Below are positions 8,869 to 17,739 of a stretch of DNA of 64,000 nucleotides, piece after piece; within the stretch, counting starts at the first letter, position 1; each line of letters starts with the position of its first letter. The DNA lies in contig NZ_BMWT01000002.1 in the NCBI RefSeq assembly GCF_014651375.1, positions 563,477-627,476 on the forward strand, read 5' to 3'. The stretch comes from Tateyamaria omphalii. GTDB taxonomy: Bacteria > Pseudomonadota > Alphaproteobacteria > Rhodobacterales > Rhodobacteraceae. The notes under the pieces are model-generated. The model was not told where the DNA came from, did not search any database, and saw only the letters and a list, made by a program, of their open reading frames with translations. The translations under genes were made by a program, and so were the position numbers.

Positions 8869-9178
8869 GCGCGAGCATTGGCATGAACATACATCACTGC
8901 CAAGGCAAAGGCTGCCCGCACGACACAAGCGCTTCGCGGTGGCCAAGGTCACACCGGTTCACCGTGCGTTGCGTTAACCTCACCACGACCGTCCGTTGGG
9001 GGTGTAAAGGGGGTGTACGGATGCTGCACGGGGGGTGACACCCTGCCATACGCGCTTAACCTCCCTGAACACTGGGTAAATCCCCGTACGAGTCATCTCC
9101 CCCTTCCCTGTTTTAAAAAAATCCCCGCCGGAGGCTCCCACACTTCCCACCTGCGCCACACCCGCTACATTGCGCCCC
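8869..9178. promoter_or_regulatory. Divergent intergenic region between ankyrin and Lhr-helicase genes
   Basis: About 310 bases with no convincing coding sequence. It must hold the promoters of both flanking genes. It contains a cluster of GGGGGTG boxes (8998-9039), two TTAACCTC boxes (within 8971-8983 and 9051-9064), and one near-match to the alphaproteobacterial LexA pattern GTTC-N7-GTTC (GTTC at 8957, GTTG at 8968). I cannot place a promoter with confidence. Confidence 0.4.
8998..9039 (+). repeat. Phased GGGGGTG boxes
   Basis: GGGGGTGTA occurs at 8998-9006 and 9009-9017, and GGGGGTGAC at 9031-9039. The starts are 11 and 22 bases apart, that is one and two helical turns, so the boxes face the same side of the DNA. 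Confidence 0.6.
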
Positions 9179-11620
9179 ATGACTGCCACCCTCCCACGCA
9201 TCTTCACCGACTGGTTCTCCTCCAAAGGGTGGAACATCCACCCTCACCAGCAAGAGATGCTGGAACGCGCAAATGACCCCGCCATCCTGCTGATCGCGCC
9301 CACGGGTGGCGGCAAGACACTGGCCGGTTTCCTGCCAACACTGGCCGATCTGGCAGAGAATGGTCACGAAGGGTTGCACACGCTCTACATTTCCCCACTC
9401 AAGGCGTTAGCCGCTGATATCAAAAGAAATCTCCGGACACCTGTAAGCGAAATGCACCTCGGTATCCAGATCGAGGACCGCACCGGCGACACCTCCGCCA
9501 CTCAGAAAAAACGACAGCGCGCCGACCCACCGCACATCCTGCTGACGACACCGGAAAGCCTTGCGCTGCTCACATCCTACGAAGACGCGCCGCGCATGTT
9601 CGCAGGCCTCAAACGCGTGATCGTCGATGAGATCCACGCGCTTGCGGAAAGCAAACGCGGCGACCAGATGTTTCTCGCGCTCAGCCGCCTCCAAGCCCTC
9701 CGCCCCGATCTCAAGCGTGTCGGCCTCTCCGCCACAGTCGAGGACCCACAGGCCATTGCTCACCTATTGGCAAAACACCCCGACCCTTGCGACATACTCC
9801 ATGCAGACCCCGGCCCACCGCCGGACATCAAGATGCTGGTGACAGACGAGCCTCCCCCATGGTCTGGGTCGGGCGGCAAATACGCGATCCCGGCGGTGCT
9901 GGAAGAGGTCAAGAAACACAAGACCACCCTCATCTTCCACAACACCCGCGCCCAGGCCGAGCTCTATTTCCATAACATCTGGCTTGCCAATGAAGACCAG
10001 CTTCCCATCGGCATCCACCATGGCTCGCTTGATCGCCAACAACGCGAAAAAGTCGAACAGGCCATGGTTGACGGCCAACTCAAGGCCATCGTCTGTACCG
10101 GTACGCTCGATCTGGGTATCGACTGGGGTGACGTTGACCTGATTATCCAGGTCGGCGCACCCAAGAACGTCAAACGTCTGGTGCAACGGATCGGCCGCGC
10201 CAACCACCGCTACAACGCACCCTCCAAGGCATTGCTGGTACCTGCCAACCGCTTCGAAGTGGTGGAGTGCGTGGCCGCTCTGGACGCTGTGAAAGCTGGA
10301 GCATTGGACGGCGATCCCCGCGGTCCCGGCCCCCGCGACGTTCTCTGCCAACACATCCTGATCCGTGCCTGCGCAGGCCCCTTTGATGCAACGACCCTCT
10401 ACGAAGAGGTCAAAAGCACCGGCGCCTATAGCACACTGAGTAAAGAAGAGTTCGACGCTTGCCTCGATTTCTGTGCCACTGGCGGTTACGCCCTGCGCGC
10501 CTATGATCAATGGAAGCGGTTGCAACAGCGCCCTGACGGTCAATGGCAACTCCGCGATCCGCGCAGCGCCCAACGCATCCGTATGAACATTGGTACCATT
10601 CAGGACACCGACACGCTCAAGGTCCGCTACAAGGGCCGTGGCGGCAAACCTTTGGGAGAGATCGAGGAAGGCTTTGCTGCCTCACTCACACCGGGCGACA
10701 CATTCCTGATCGGCGGGCAGATTGTCCGCTACGATTCCTTGCGCGAAATGACAGTTCAGGTGACCCGAGACGCCGCAAAGAAGCCCAAGATTGCCACCTT
10801 CCTCGGCACCAAATTTGCCACCTCGACGCAGCTCAGCCACCGCATCATCGAGATGTTCCAGCAAGACACATGGCCTGCCCTGCCGCCACACACATCCGAA
10901 TGGCTGACCCTGCAACGCCAAGTCAGCCGCCTGCCCGAACCGGGCCGCCTTCTCATTGAAAGCTTCCCGCATGACAACCGGATCCACACAGCCGTTTACG
11001 GCTTTGCGGGCCGTAACGCCATGCAAACACTCGGACTTCTCCTGACCAAACGAATGGAGGAAACGGGCCTGAACCCCCTCGGCTTTCTCGCCACCGACTA
11101 TGCGACACTGATCTGGGGTCTGAACAAGATCACTGACCCGGCCCCGCTGTTTGACATCGACGCCCTGCGGGACGGGCTCGACCGTTGGCTTGCGGGCAAC
11201 GCCGTTATGAAACGCACCTTCCGCGCGTCCGCCACGATCGCCGGATTGATCGAACGCAACCTGCCCTCCAACCGCAAGACTGGACGACAAGCCACCTTCA
11301 GCTCCGACATCCTCTACGACACGCTCGCCAAATACGACCCAGACCATCTCATGCTGCAGATCACGCGCGAAGAAGCGATGCGTGGTCTTGTCGACTTTGG
11401 CCGGATCGAAGAAATGTGCGCGCGCATCGGCACCCGCATCGACCTGATTGAACACGACCGCATCACGCCCCTGGCGGCCCCGCTGATGCTCGAAGTGGGT
11501 CGTGTGCCCATCAAGGGGCTCGCCGAAGAAAAGCTGCTCGCCGAAGAAGCAGAACGGTTAATGACCACTGCGGGCCTGCCGCCCGAACCAAGGAAAAGGG
11601 AATGGCGCGTCCCCTTCTAG
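9179..11620 (+). CDS. Lhr-type DEXH-box helicase (ligase-associated DNA damage response)
   Basis: An 813-residue superfamily 2 helicase. Walker A is PTGGGKT (41-47), the DEXH box is DEIH (150-153), motif III is LSATV, and the C-terminal RecA lobe contains VQRIGRANHR (motif VI). A long C-terminal region of the Lhr type follows. Length and the downstream PdeM gene match the bacterial ligase-associated helicase subfamily, which is proposed to unwind DNA during repair with an ATP-dependent ligase and a metallo-beta-lactamase exonuclease. Those last two partners are not in this window. ATG at 9179 is used; the frame also offers TTG three codons upstream. Confidence 0.9.
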   Translation: MTATLPRIFTDWFSSKGWNIHPHQQEMLERANDPAILLIAPTGGGKTLAGFLPTLADLAENGHEGLHTLYISPLKALAADIKRNLRTPVSEMHLGIQIEDRTGDTSATQKKRQRADPPHILLTTPESLALLTSYEDAPRMFAGLKRVIVDEIHALAESKRGDQMFLALSRLQALRPDLKRVGLSATVEDPQAIAHLLAKHPDPCDILHADPGPPPDIKMLVTDEPPPWSGSGGKYAIPAVLEEVKKHKTTLIFHNTRAQAELYFHNIWLANEDQLPIGIHHGSLDRQQREKVEQAMVDGQLKAIVCTGTLDLGIDWGDVDLIIQVGAPKNVKRLVQRIGRANHRYNAPSKALLVPANRFEVVECVAALDAVKAGALDGDPRGPGPRDVLCQHILIRACAGPFDATTLYEEVKSTGAYSTLSKEEFDACLDFCATGGYALRAYDQWKRLQQRPDGQWQLRDPRSAQRIRMNIGTIQDTDTLKVRYKGRGGKPLGEIEEGFAASLTPGDTFLIGGQIVRYDSLREMTVQVTRDAAKKPKIATFLGTKFATSTQLSHRIIEMFQQDTWPALPPHTSEWLTLQRQVSRLPEPGRLLIESFPHDNRIHTAVYGFAGRNAMQTLGLLLTKRMEETGLNPLGFLATDYATLIWGLNKITDPAPLFDIDALRDGLDRWLAGNAVMKRTFRASATIAGLIERNLPSNRKTGRQATFSSDILYDTLAKYDPDHLMLQITREEAMRGLVDFGRIEEMCARIGTRIDLIEHDRITPLAAPLMLEVGRVPIKGLAEEKLLAEEAERLMTTAGLPPEPRKREWRVPF

Positions 11621-11721
11621 TCCCCAGCTTCTTCTGACCGGAAATACCACGGGGTTTGGGGCAGCGCCCCAACCGCAAGGCGCATCTTGATGCGCCCCGC
11701 CTCCACCGCTATGAACAAAAT

Positions 11722-12393
11722 ATGAACACGTGCGATCTCTCTCTCGCTGGCGCAGCGCTCAAGGCGCTTGGATCCGGTGCACTCTATTGGCCCGATCAAA
11801 ACCTGCTCTGCATCTCGGACCTGCATCTGGGCAAGGCCGAACGCATCGCCAGACGCAGCGGTATGCAACTGCCTCCGTACGAGACGCGCGATACCCTCAC
11901 CCGCCTCGCCTCTGATCTGGAAACGACAGGCGCACGCACGGTTGTCTGCCTTGGTGATAGCTTCGATGACCTCACCGCGGCACGCACCCTGCCCGAAGAG
12001 GAACGGCTTTGGATCACCAAACTGCAGGCAGGTCGCCGCTGGGTTTGGATCGAGGGCAATCACGATCCCGGCCCGATAGAATTCGGCGGCACGCACCTGG
12101 CTGAACTGCCCATCGGGGCGCTCACCTTCCGCCATATCGCCAAGCCCGGCGCCAGTGGCGAGGTGTCCGGGCACTACCACCCAAAGGCGACGTTACAGAC
12201 ACGAGCACGCGCCATCTCGCGTCCTGCCTTTTTGATCGACAGCGACAAGCTGATCCTGCCCGCCTACGGCACGTATACCGGCGGCCTACGCAGCCACAGC
12301 CATACGCTAAGCCAACTGATGCGTCCCGATGCAAGCGCCGTGCTCACCGGTCCCCGGCCAGTGCAAGTGCCCATGCCCCGTGGGGCTGCATGA
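11722..12393 (+). CDS. pdeM: Ligase-associated phosphoesterase PdeM
   Basis: A 223-residue calcineurin-like metallophosphoesterase. The metal-binding signatures are SDLHLGK (32-38), GDSFDD, EGNHDPG and GHYHPKA, in the order expected for the fold. In this family the gene sits beside a large Lhr helicase and the product is predicted to be a DNA repair phosphodiesterase or endonuclease. The reading frame extends 66 bases upstream but those residues are not protein-like, so the ATG at 11722 is preferred. It overlaps the thioesterase gene by four bases (ATGA). Confidence 0.88.
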   Translation: MNTCDLSLAGAALKALGSGALYWPDQNLLCISDLHLGKAERIARRSGMQLPPYETRDTLTRLASDLETTGARTVVCLGDSFDDLTAARTLPEEERLWITKLQAGRRWVWIEGNHDPGPIEFGGTHLAELPIGALTFRHIAKPGASGEVSGHYHPKATLQTRARAISRPAFLIDSDKLILPAYGTYTGGLRSHSHTLSQLMRPDASAVLTGPRPVQVPMPRGAA

Positions 12394-12797
12394 AGGACCG
12401 GATCAAAGCCAGTTTTGCACGGCAAAGCATGATGCAGACCTTTGGTGCCACTCTGGACGCTATCGAAGCAGGTCTCGTTACTATCTCGGCCCCGATCCTG
12501 CCCAGCAGCCGCCAACAACAGGGCTTTGCCCACGCAGCGCTCACCTTCGGCCTTGGGGATAGCGCGGCAGGCTATGCCGCACTCACCACTCTCCCCGAAG
12601 ACCAGGAAGTTGTCACCGCAGAGATCAAGATCAACCTCATTGCGCCCGCAACGGGCGAGCGGCTCCGGGCAAAAGGCCGGGTCGTGAAACCCGGCCGTCG
12701 CTTGATTGTAGTCACATCAGAGGTGTTCGCCGTAACCGGGGGCAAAGAAACACTGGCCGCCATCTTGCAGGGCACGATGGTCCCGGTGAAGACGTAA
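12390..12797 (+). CDS. PaaI-family hot-dog thioesterase
   Basis: A 135-residue single hot-dog domain protein. The PaaI-type features are QQGFAHAALTFGLGDSAAGYAAL (helix with the usual Gly-His-Ala pattern), then EIKINLIAPATGERLRAKGRVV on the next strands. Members hydrolyse acyl-CoA or hydroxyphenylacetyl-CoA esters in the cytoplasm. Its four-base overlap with pdeM suggests one transcript, though a functional link to DNA repair is not evident. Its TAA stop codon is contained within copy 1 of the intergenic hairpin repeat. Confidence 0.85.
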   Translation: MKDRIKASFARQSMMQTFGATLDAIEAGLVTISAPILPSSRQQQGFAHAALTFGLGDSAAGYAALTTLPEDQEVVTAEIKINLIAPATGERLRAKGRVVKPGRRLIVVTSEVFAVTGGKETLAAILQGTMVPVKT

Positions 12798-12816
12798 GGC
12801 GGAGGTGTCCTCGGCC
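12794..12816 (+). repeat. Intergenic hairpin repeat, copy 1
   Basis: GTAA leader, stem arm GGCGGAG, loop GTGTC, stem arm CTCGGCC. The stem has one mismatch. The TAA of the thioesterase stop codon (12795-12797) is the TAA of the leader. Confidence 0.75.
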
Positions 12817-12823
12817 CCGCGCG

Positions 12824-13726
12824 TCAGGCTGTCAGGCCTTCCGGTTCCGCCAACCCGTTTGCACGACAGCACGCCGTCACGGTATTCGCCAACAGACACG
12901 CGATGGTCATCGGCCCCACACCACCCGGCACGGGCGTGATGGCGCCCGCCACGTCGGCGCAGCTGTCATAGTGGCAGTCCCCCACCAGCCGCGTCTTGCC
13001 CTCACCTTTCTCGGGCGCATCAATCCGGTTGATGCCGACGTCGATCACCGTGGCACCGGGCTTGATCCACTCACCGGTCACCATCTCTGGCCGCCCAACA
13101 GCCGCCACGACAACGTCCGCACCTCGCACGACATCTTGAATGTCTTTCGTCCGTGAATGCGCAATCGTCACGGTACAGCTATCGCCCAGCAGCAACTGCG
13201 CCATCGGCTTACCAACGATGTTTGACCGGCCAATAACCACGGCATTCAAACCCGACAGCGAGCCATGATGATCGCGCAGCATCATCAGGCAGCCCAGCGG
13301 TGTGCAGGGCACCATCGACTTCTGCCCGGTTCCCAGCAGACCCACATTCGAGATGTGGAACCCATCTACATCCTTGGCCGGATCGATGGAGTTGATCACC
13401 AGATCCTCATTCAAATGGCCGGGCAACGGCAATTGCACCAGAATACCGTGGATCTCCGGGTCCTCGTTCAGCGACTTTACAACTGCCAGAAGGTCTTCTT
13501 CGGACGTGTCGGCATCCAGCTTGTGCTCAACACTCTTCATGCCGACCTCAACGGTCATCTTGCCCTTGGACCGAACATAGACCTGGCTTGCCGGGTCTTC
13601 GCCCACCAACACAACGGCAAGACCGGGCGTGATCCCATGCGCTTCTTTCAGGCGGGCCACATGGTCAGCCACTTGGCCCCGCACTTTGGCCGCAAAGGCC
13701 TTGCCATCAATTACAGTCGCGGTCAT
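12824..13726 (-). CDS. folD: Methylene-THF dehydrogenase / methenyl-THF cyclohydrolase FolD
   Basis: Bifunctional cytoplasmic enzyme that interconverts 5,10-methylene-THF and 10-formyl-THF with NADP. The 300-residue protein has the catalytic region with Tyr50 and Lys54 (QVYVRSKGK), the substrate loop GILVQLPLP, the nucleotide-binding [11 protein letters not shown] and the C-terminal [10 protein letters not shown] signature. It lies upstream of fhs on the same strand, with a secreted protein gene between, so both arms of 10-formyl-THF synthesis are close together. ATG start, with GGAG upstream. Confidence 0.97.
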   Translation of the reverse strand: MTATVIDGKAFAAKVRGQVADHVARLKEAHGITPGLAVVLVGEDPASQVYVRSKGKMTVEVGMKSVEHKLDADTSEEDLLAVVKSLNEDPEIHGILVQLPLPGHLNEDLVINSIDPAKDVDGFHISNVGLLGTGQKSMVPCTPLGCLMMLRDHHGSLSGLNAVVIGRSNIVGKPMAQLLLGDSCTVTIAHSRTKDIQDVVRGADVVVAAVGRPEMVTGEWIKPGATVIDVGINRIDAPEKGEGKTRLVGDCHYDSCADVAGAITPVPGGVGPMTIACLLANTVTACCRANGLAEPEGLTA

Positions 13727-13745
13727 GTCGATTGGATCTCCTCAC

Positions 13746-14219
13746 TTATCGGACAAAATTCACCTGATGCGCCCAGGTTTCGCCATCGCTGATCACCAGT
13801 GTGTCGAATTCCATCAGTTGCAGCAGATCAAAGAAGGTTGCTACGAATTGCAGCTCTTGCGCGCGAAAGAAGTCATTGTTGCGCATATTGGAAGTCATTT
13901 GCGCCAACACAGCGCGGGCACGGAACAGGGTCGAAAAAACGTCATCGTCCAGCGCAATGACAGTCAGATGCTTCGCGTCTGCCCCCTTGGCAAAAAACAC
14001 AAATCGCGGGCTTTCGGGGGCGGCCAATTGGGCCACTGTCAGGTTCGTTACGAACTCGACCCGCACGCCCTTGCTGGAATCAGGCGCCTCGCGGATCACA
14101 CGGGTGAAATCCTCTGTCGAGGTCACATCCGGGTAGTAGTACCCCTCATATCGCTCCTGCGCCTGGGCCGTCGCGGCGGCAAAGACAAGGGTGGCAATCA
14201 GTGCAAGCAATCTGGTCAT
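13746..14219 (-). CDS. Secreted protein of unknown function
   Basis: A 157-residue protein with a clear Sec signal peptide (MTRLLALIATLVFAAATAQA, cleavage after about residue 20). The mature part has no motif I can name; it has mixed alpha/beta character (TLVISDGETWAHQVNFV at the end). It lies 19 bases upstream of folD on the same strand and downstream of fhs, so it may share their transcript, but a periplasmic protein is an odd companion for folate enzymes. Confidence 0.75.
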   Translation of the reverse strand: MTRLLALIATLVFAAATAQAQERYEGYYYPDVTSTEDFTRVIREAPDSSKGVRVEFVTNLTVAQLAAPESPRFVFFAKGADAKHLTVIALDDDVFSTLFRARAVLAQMTSNMRNNDFFRAQELQFVATFFDLLQLMEFDTLVISDGETWAHQVNFVR

Positions 14220-14285
14220 AGGTCGTCCTCCAAGTAATGGAGAGCACGCTGACCGCCGGAGCGGTGTCGGGTCAATGAGATTTCA

Positions 14286-14311
14286 GCCCCGTCATCGCTT
14301 TGTGACGGGGC
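14286..14311 (-). terminator. Hairpin downstream of fhs
   Basis: GCCCCGTCA (14286-14294) pairs perfectly with TGACGGGGC (14303-14311) over an 8-base loop, 18 bases past the fhs stop on the minus strand. The run of T after it is weak (TGAAATCT), so termination may be partial. Confidence 0.55.
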
Positions 14312-14328
14312 CGAGAGGTGATGTGTGA

Positions 14329-16005
14329 TCAGAACAGGCCTTCGATCTGACCATCATCGTTCAGCATGATGTTTTCCGCAGACGGTACGCGGGGCAGACC
14401 GGGCATCGTCATGATCTCACCGCAGACAGCGACGATAAAGCCTGCACCGGCACTCAGACGCACTTCGCGTACCGGCACTGAGTGGCCCGTGGGCGCACCG
14501 CGCAAGTTCGGATCGGTCGAGAAAGAGTATTGCGTCTTCGCCATGCAGACCGGCAGGTTGCCATAGCCCTGTTCTTCCCACAGCTTCAGCTGATCACGGA
14601 TTTTCTTGTCCATGAGCGCCTCGTCCGCGCGATAGATGCGCTTGGCAATGGTCTGGATCTTCTCCGCAAGAGGCATGTCGTCGGGGTAGATGGGCGCAAA
14701 GTTCGCGGTATCGGCATCCGCCAGTTCCGCCACTTTGGTTGCCAGATCCGCAGAACCTTCCGAGCCCAGTTCCCAGTGACGCGACAGGATGGCGTCGGCT
14801 CCTTGCTCGGCCACGAAGTCCTTGACCGCCTGAATTTCAGCATCGGTGTCGGTGACAAAGTGGTTGATCGCCACGACGACCGGCACGCCAAAGGATTTCA
14901 GATTTTCGATGTGGCGCCCCAGGTTCGGGCAACCCGCCTTGACCGCATCCACATTCTCTTCGCCCAAATCGGCCTTGGCCACGCCACCGTTCATCTTCAT
15001 GGCGCGCACGGTCGCAACACAAACAACGACAGAGGGCGCGAGGCCCGCTTTGCGGCACTTGATGTTCATGAATTTCTCGGCACCAAGGTCCGCTCCAAAG
15101 CCCGCTTCGGTCACAACGTAGTCAGCCAGTTTCAAAGCCGTTGTGGTGGCGATGACGGAGTTACAGCCATGTGCGATATTGGCGAACGGACCGCCGTGGA
15201 CGAAGGCCGGGTTGTTTTCCAGCGTCTGCACAATGTTTGGCTGCATTGCATCCTTGAGCAGAACGGTCATTGCACCATCGGCCTTGATGTCGCGCGCAAA
15301 GACGGGGCTGCGGTCGCGGCGGTAGGCCACGATCATGTCACCCAGACGCTTTTGCAGGTCCTTGAGGTCCTTGGCGAGGCACAGGATCGCCATGACCTCG
15401 GACGCCACGGTGATGTCAAAGCCTGCCTCACGTGGGAAGCCATTGGCAACGCCGCCGAGCGACGCCGTGATCTGGCGCAGCGCCCGGTCGTTCATGTCGA
15501 CGACGCGGCGCCACACGACGCGGCGTGTGTCGATCTCGAGCTCGTTGCCCCAGTAGATATGGTTGTCGATCATCGCCGACAGCAGCGAGTGGGCCGAAGT
15601 GATGGCATGGAAGTCACCTGTGAAATGCAGGTTCATCTCTTCCATCGGCACAACCTGGGCATAGCCACCACCTGCGGCCCCGCCCTTCATCCCGAAATTC
15701 GGGCCAAGCGACGCCTCGCGGATGCAAACGCACGCGTTCTTGCCGATGCGGTTCAGACCATCACCCAGACCCACGGTGGTCGTCGTCTTGCCTTCACCGG
15801 CAGGCGTGGGGTTGATGGCCGTCACAAGGATCAGTTTGCCATTCTCGCGATCCTGCACCGAGTTGATGAAGGACTGAGACACCTTGGCCTTGTCATGCCC
15901 ATAGGGCAGCAGATCGGCACTTTCGATACCCAGCTTGGCCCCGATCTCCTGGATCGGTTTCTTTTGCGCCTCGCGCGCGATTTCGATGTCGGATTTATAG
16001 GCCAT
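14329..16005 (-). CDS. fhs: Formate-tetrahydrofolate ligase
   Basis: ATP-dependent cytoplasmic enzyme that activates formate as 10-formyl-THF. The 558-residue protein carries the P-loop TPAGEGKTT (67-75) and the family pattern [26 protein letters not shown] in pieces further on, plus [17 protein letters not shown] near the C terminus. The frame is open 147 bases upstream, but [11 protein letters not shown] at 16005 is the usual N terminus of the family. In marine alphaproteobacteria this gene often serves oxidation or assimilation of methyl groups; that is inference here. Four hairpin repeats lie upstream. Confidence 0.97.
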   Translation of the reverse strand: MAYKSDIEIAREAQKKPIQEIGAKLGIESADLLPYGHDKAKVSQSFINSVQDRENGKLILVTAINPTPAGEGKTTTTVGLGDGLNRIGKNACVCIREASLGPNFGMKGGAAGGGYAQVVPMEEMNLHFTGDFHAITSAHSLLSAMIDNHIYWGNELEIDTRRVVWRRVVDMNDRALRQITASLGGVANGFPREAGFDITVASEVMAILCLAKDLKDLQKRLGDMIVAYRRDRSPVFARDIKADGAMTVLLKDAMQPNIVQTLENNPAFVHGGPFANIAHGCNSVIATTTALKLADYVVTEAGFGADLGAEKFMNIKCRKAGLAPSVVVCVATVRAMKMNGGVAKADLGEENVDAVKAGCPNLGRHIENLKSFGVPVVVAINHFVTDTDAEIQAVKDFVAEQGADAILSRHWELGSEGSADLATKVAELADADTANFAPIYPDDMPLAEKIQTIAKRIYRADEALMDKKIRDQLKLWEEQGYGNLPVCMAKTQYSFSTDPNLRGAPTGHSVPVREVRLSAGAGFIVAVCGEIMTMPGLPRVPSAENIMLNDDGQIEGLF

Positions 16006-16172
16006 GGTCGCTCCCCGCAGTCCTGAATGGGCATGTCTTTCGTGGCCTGCATACAGGCGTATGCCTAGGGGATATGCGTGCGATTCCGACATTTTGGGAC
16101 GTTGCAGCGGCCCAATCACAGTCGCCGGTTTCATTTCGGAAACGGTGGGCATGAACGCGAAACCCGTCCGGT

Positions 16173-16195
16173 GGCGGAGGGCACCTCCGCCTTAC
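16173..16195 (-). repeat. Intergenic hairpin repeat, copy 2
   Basis: On the minus strand: GTAA leader, stem GGCGGAG / CTCCGCC with loop GTGCC. Perfect 7-bp stem. Confidence 0.8.
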
Positions 16196-16212
16196 GACCA
16201 AGATGTGACACC

Positions 16213-16234
16213 GTAAGGCGCAGTTCACTGCGCC
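16213..16234 (+). repeat. Intergenic hairpin repeat, copy 3
   Basis: GTAA leader, stem GGCGCAG / CTGCGCC, perfect 7 bp. The loop is shortened to TTCA, the only copy with a changed loop length. Confidence 0.8.
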
Positions 16235-16239
16235 CGCGC

Positions 16240-16262
16240 GGCAGAGGACACCTCTGCCTTAC
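16240..16262 (-). repeat. Intergenic hairpin repeat, copy 4
   Basis: On the minus strand: GTAA leader, stem GGCAGAG / CTCTGCC with loop GTGTC. The A at stem position 4 is matched by a T on the other arm. Confidence 0.8.
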
Positions 16263-16276
16263 GAGGGATCAAACCT

Positions 16277-16299
16277 GTAAGGCGCAGGTGTCCTGCGCC
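16277..16299 (+). repeat. Intergenic hairpin repeat, copy 5
   Basis: GTAA leader, stem GGCGCAG / CTGCGCC with loop GTGTC, perfect 7-bp stem. Copies 2-5 alternate strand and fill the 300 bases between the MOSC gene and fhs. Confidence 0.8.
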
Positions 16300-16307
16300 C
16301 CTTCTGG

Positions 16308-16907
16308 TTAGCCTGCGCGCGCCGCTTCCAGATGTGGCCAGACCGGCTGATCGGGCACGTGCAGGGTCAGCACATCCCCAACCGCCAACCGCCCACCATG
16401 TTCGACCCAGGCCGTCACACCACGCCGTCCCTTGGCCGCTGGCTTGTACAGCTTCCCCAGACCCTGTGCCTCTTCCTCAATCTCCTTGCCGGGATAGATG
16501 CAGGGACGGTTTTCAATATCAATGGCAAGACCCACGCCGCTTTCCGACATCAAGCGAGAGGCCGGGGGCACATGGGTAAAATTAGGAATCCCCTCAATCA
16601 CCAGGGACGCTCCGACCCATGCAGGATCAATGTGCTCCAACCCCATCTCGGTCGCTGTCGCGGCCAGTTCCTCGGCACTCAGGATCGACAATTGGCGCGT
16701 GTTACGTATCTCTGTTCCGGGCGTATATTGCGACCGTACGCGCACGCAAGATGGACGCGTCGGTCCACCATGATCCTCACCCGGAAAGCCATCCAACGTG
16801 ACGTCGACAGATCGGGCAGGCACAGCGCGCAAGCTGGCCTCCCGGCTTGGAACGTGCCCCAGCCACGTGATCTTTGCCGTAAAGGATGTCGGTTTCAGTG
16901 CAGGCAT
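16308..16907 (-). CDS. MOSC-domain protein
   Basis: A 199-residue protein matching MOSC domains (molybdenum cofactor sulfurase C-terminal): DGFPGEDHGGPTRPSCVRVRSQYTPGTEIRNTRQ in pieces near the N terminus, then RGVTAWVEHGGRLAVGDVLTLHVP with the conserved Gly-rich end. MOSC proteins bind or transfer sulfur or the molybdenum cofactor; stand-alone bacterial members are mostly uncharacterised. No molybdenum enzyme is visible nearby. The length is usual for the YiiM-like subgroup. Confidence 0.85.
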   Translation of the reverse strand: MPALKPTSFTAKITWLGHVPSREASLRAVPARSVDVTLDGFPGEDHGGPTRPSCVRVRSQYTPGTEIRNTRQLSILSAEELAATATEMGLEHIDPAWVGASLVIEGIPNFTHVPPASRLMSESGVGLAIDIENRPCIYPGKEIEEEAQGLGKLYKPAAKGRRGVTAWVEHGGRLAVGDVLTLHVPDQPVWPHLEAARAG

Positions 16908-17003
16908 GTCGACCCCTCAATCAAGTGTTTCCAGGGTCCTATCAGCGCGCTGCCTGCATGACCAATGACGCTTTGCTACCGCGCGCGCACAATTCGTGAT
17001 GAC

Positions 17004-17621
17004 TTACGGCTGGATCGGTCTGCGCATACGACGCAAGGCCGGGCGGACCAACAGCGGCGCCAGGCAAACACAGCACCAGAAGATCGATCGACCAACATAC
17101 CAATCCAGCAAGTACCAATGCCACAGCGCGAGTGCGGCAGCAGGATAGACCAGCAGATGCAGGGATTTCCATTTCCGCCCCAAGCGCCGCACCGACCAGT
17201 TGTTCGACGTCAATGCGAGAACAACAAAAAAAGCAAAACTCAACCAGGCAACGGCAAATTCCAGGTGCCACATATCGAAAAGGACAGCAGTCAGACTGCG
17301 TTCATCTGCCAAGTAGTACCATAGATGCAGCGCCGCATAGGTTGCGCTGCCGAGGCCCAGATGCCGCCGTCTGCGCAACAGCCAACGTCCGAATCCCTGC
17401 CCGCCCCCAATACGGTTGATCAATAGCAAGGTCGGGGTGACTGAAAGCGTCGCGATCAACAACCACACCGACCAAACGCCGCTGTCAAACATCAGAGCCG
17501 GGTAGTATGCGTCAGCGTTCCATAATCCGCGAAAGGCGCTTTGTCCCGGCCACAGCATGGCGAGGTAGAAAACAGGAACGGACTGTACTGTCGCCTGCAA
17601 AAGAGCCATTGGGGACCACAT
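17004..17621 (-). CDS. MsrQ-like ferric-reductase-type membrane protein
   Basis: A 205-residue membrane protein with six predicted hydrophobic segments and histidines in membrane helices (RRHLGLGSATYAALHLWYYL and KSLHLLVYPAAALALWHWYLL), the arrangement of b-type haem ligands in the ferric-reductase-like transmembrane family. MsrQ is the haem partner of the periplasmic methionine sulfoxide reductase MsrP. No msrP is adjacent in this window, so the msrQ name is not applied. It is upstream of a terminator that separates it from ftsH. Confidence 0.75.
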   Translation of the reverse strand: MWSPMALLQATVQSVPVFYLAMLWPGQSAFRGLWNADAYYPALMFDSGVWSVWLLIATLSVTPTLLLINRIGGGQGFGRWLLRRRRHLGLGSATYAALHLWYYLADERSLTAVLFDMWHLEFAVAWLSFAFFVVLALTSNNWSVRRLGRKWKSLHLLVYPAAALALWHWYLLDWYVGRSIFWCCVCLAPLLVRPALRRMRRPIQP

Positions 17622-17693
17622 GGTTCAAAACCTGGCAGTCTTGGAGAAACGCTACAAGCCCGCTCGCACGGACGTGATGGCAAGCATCAAAGA

Positions 17694-17721
17694 AAAAGGC
17701 CCACTCAGAAGCGGGCCTTTT
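17694..17721 (-). terminator. Intrinsic terminator downstream of ftsH
   Basis: AAAAGGCCC (17694-17702) pairs with GGGCCTTTT (17713-17721) over a 10-base loop. On the minus strand it follows the ftsH stop by 18 bases and ends in TTTTTC. The symmetric A and T flanks mean it could act on both strands. Confidence 0.85.
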
Positions 17722-17739
17722 CACATATCTGGATCGGGA

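Noticed and set aside
14482-16026. Long plus-strand open frame of 514 codons
   Set aside because: It is antisense to fhs over its length and shows only His/Arg/Asp-rich sequence with no family signature; it is a by-product of GC-rich codon use.
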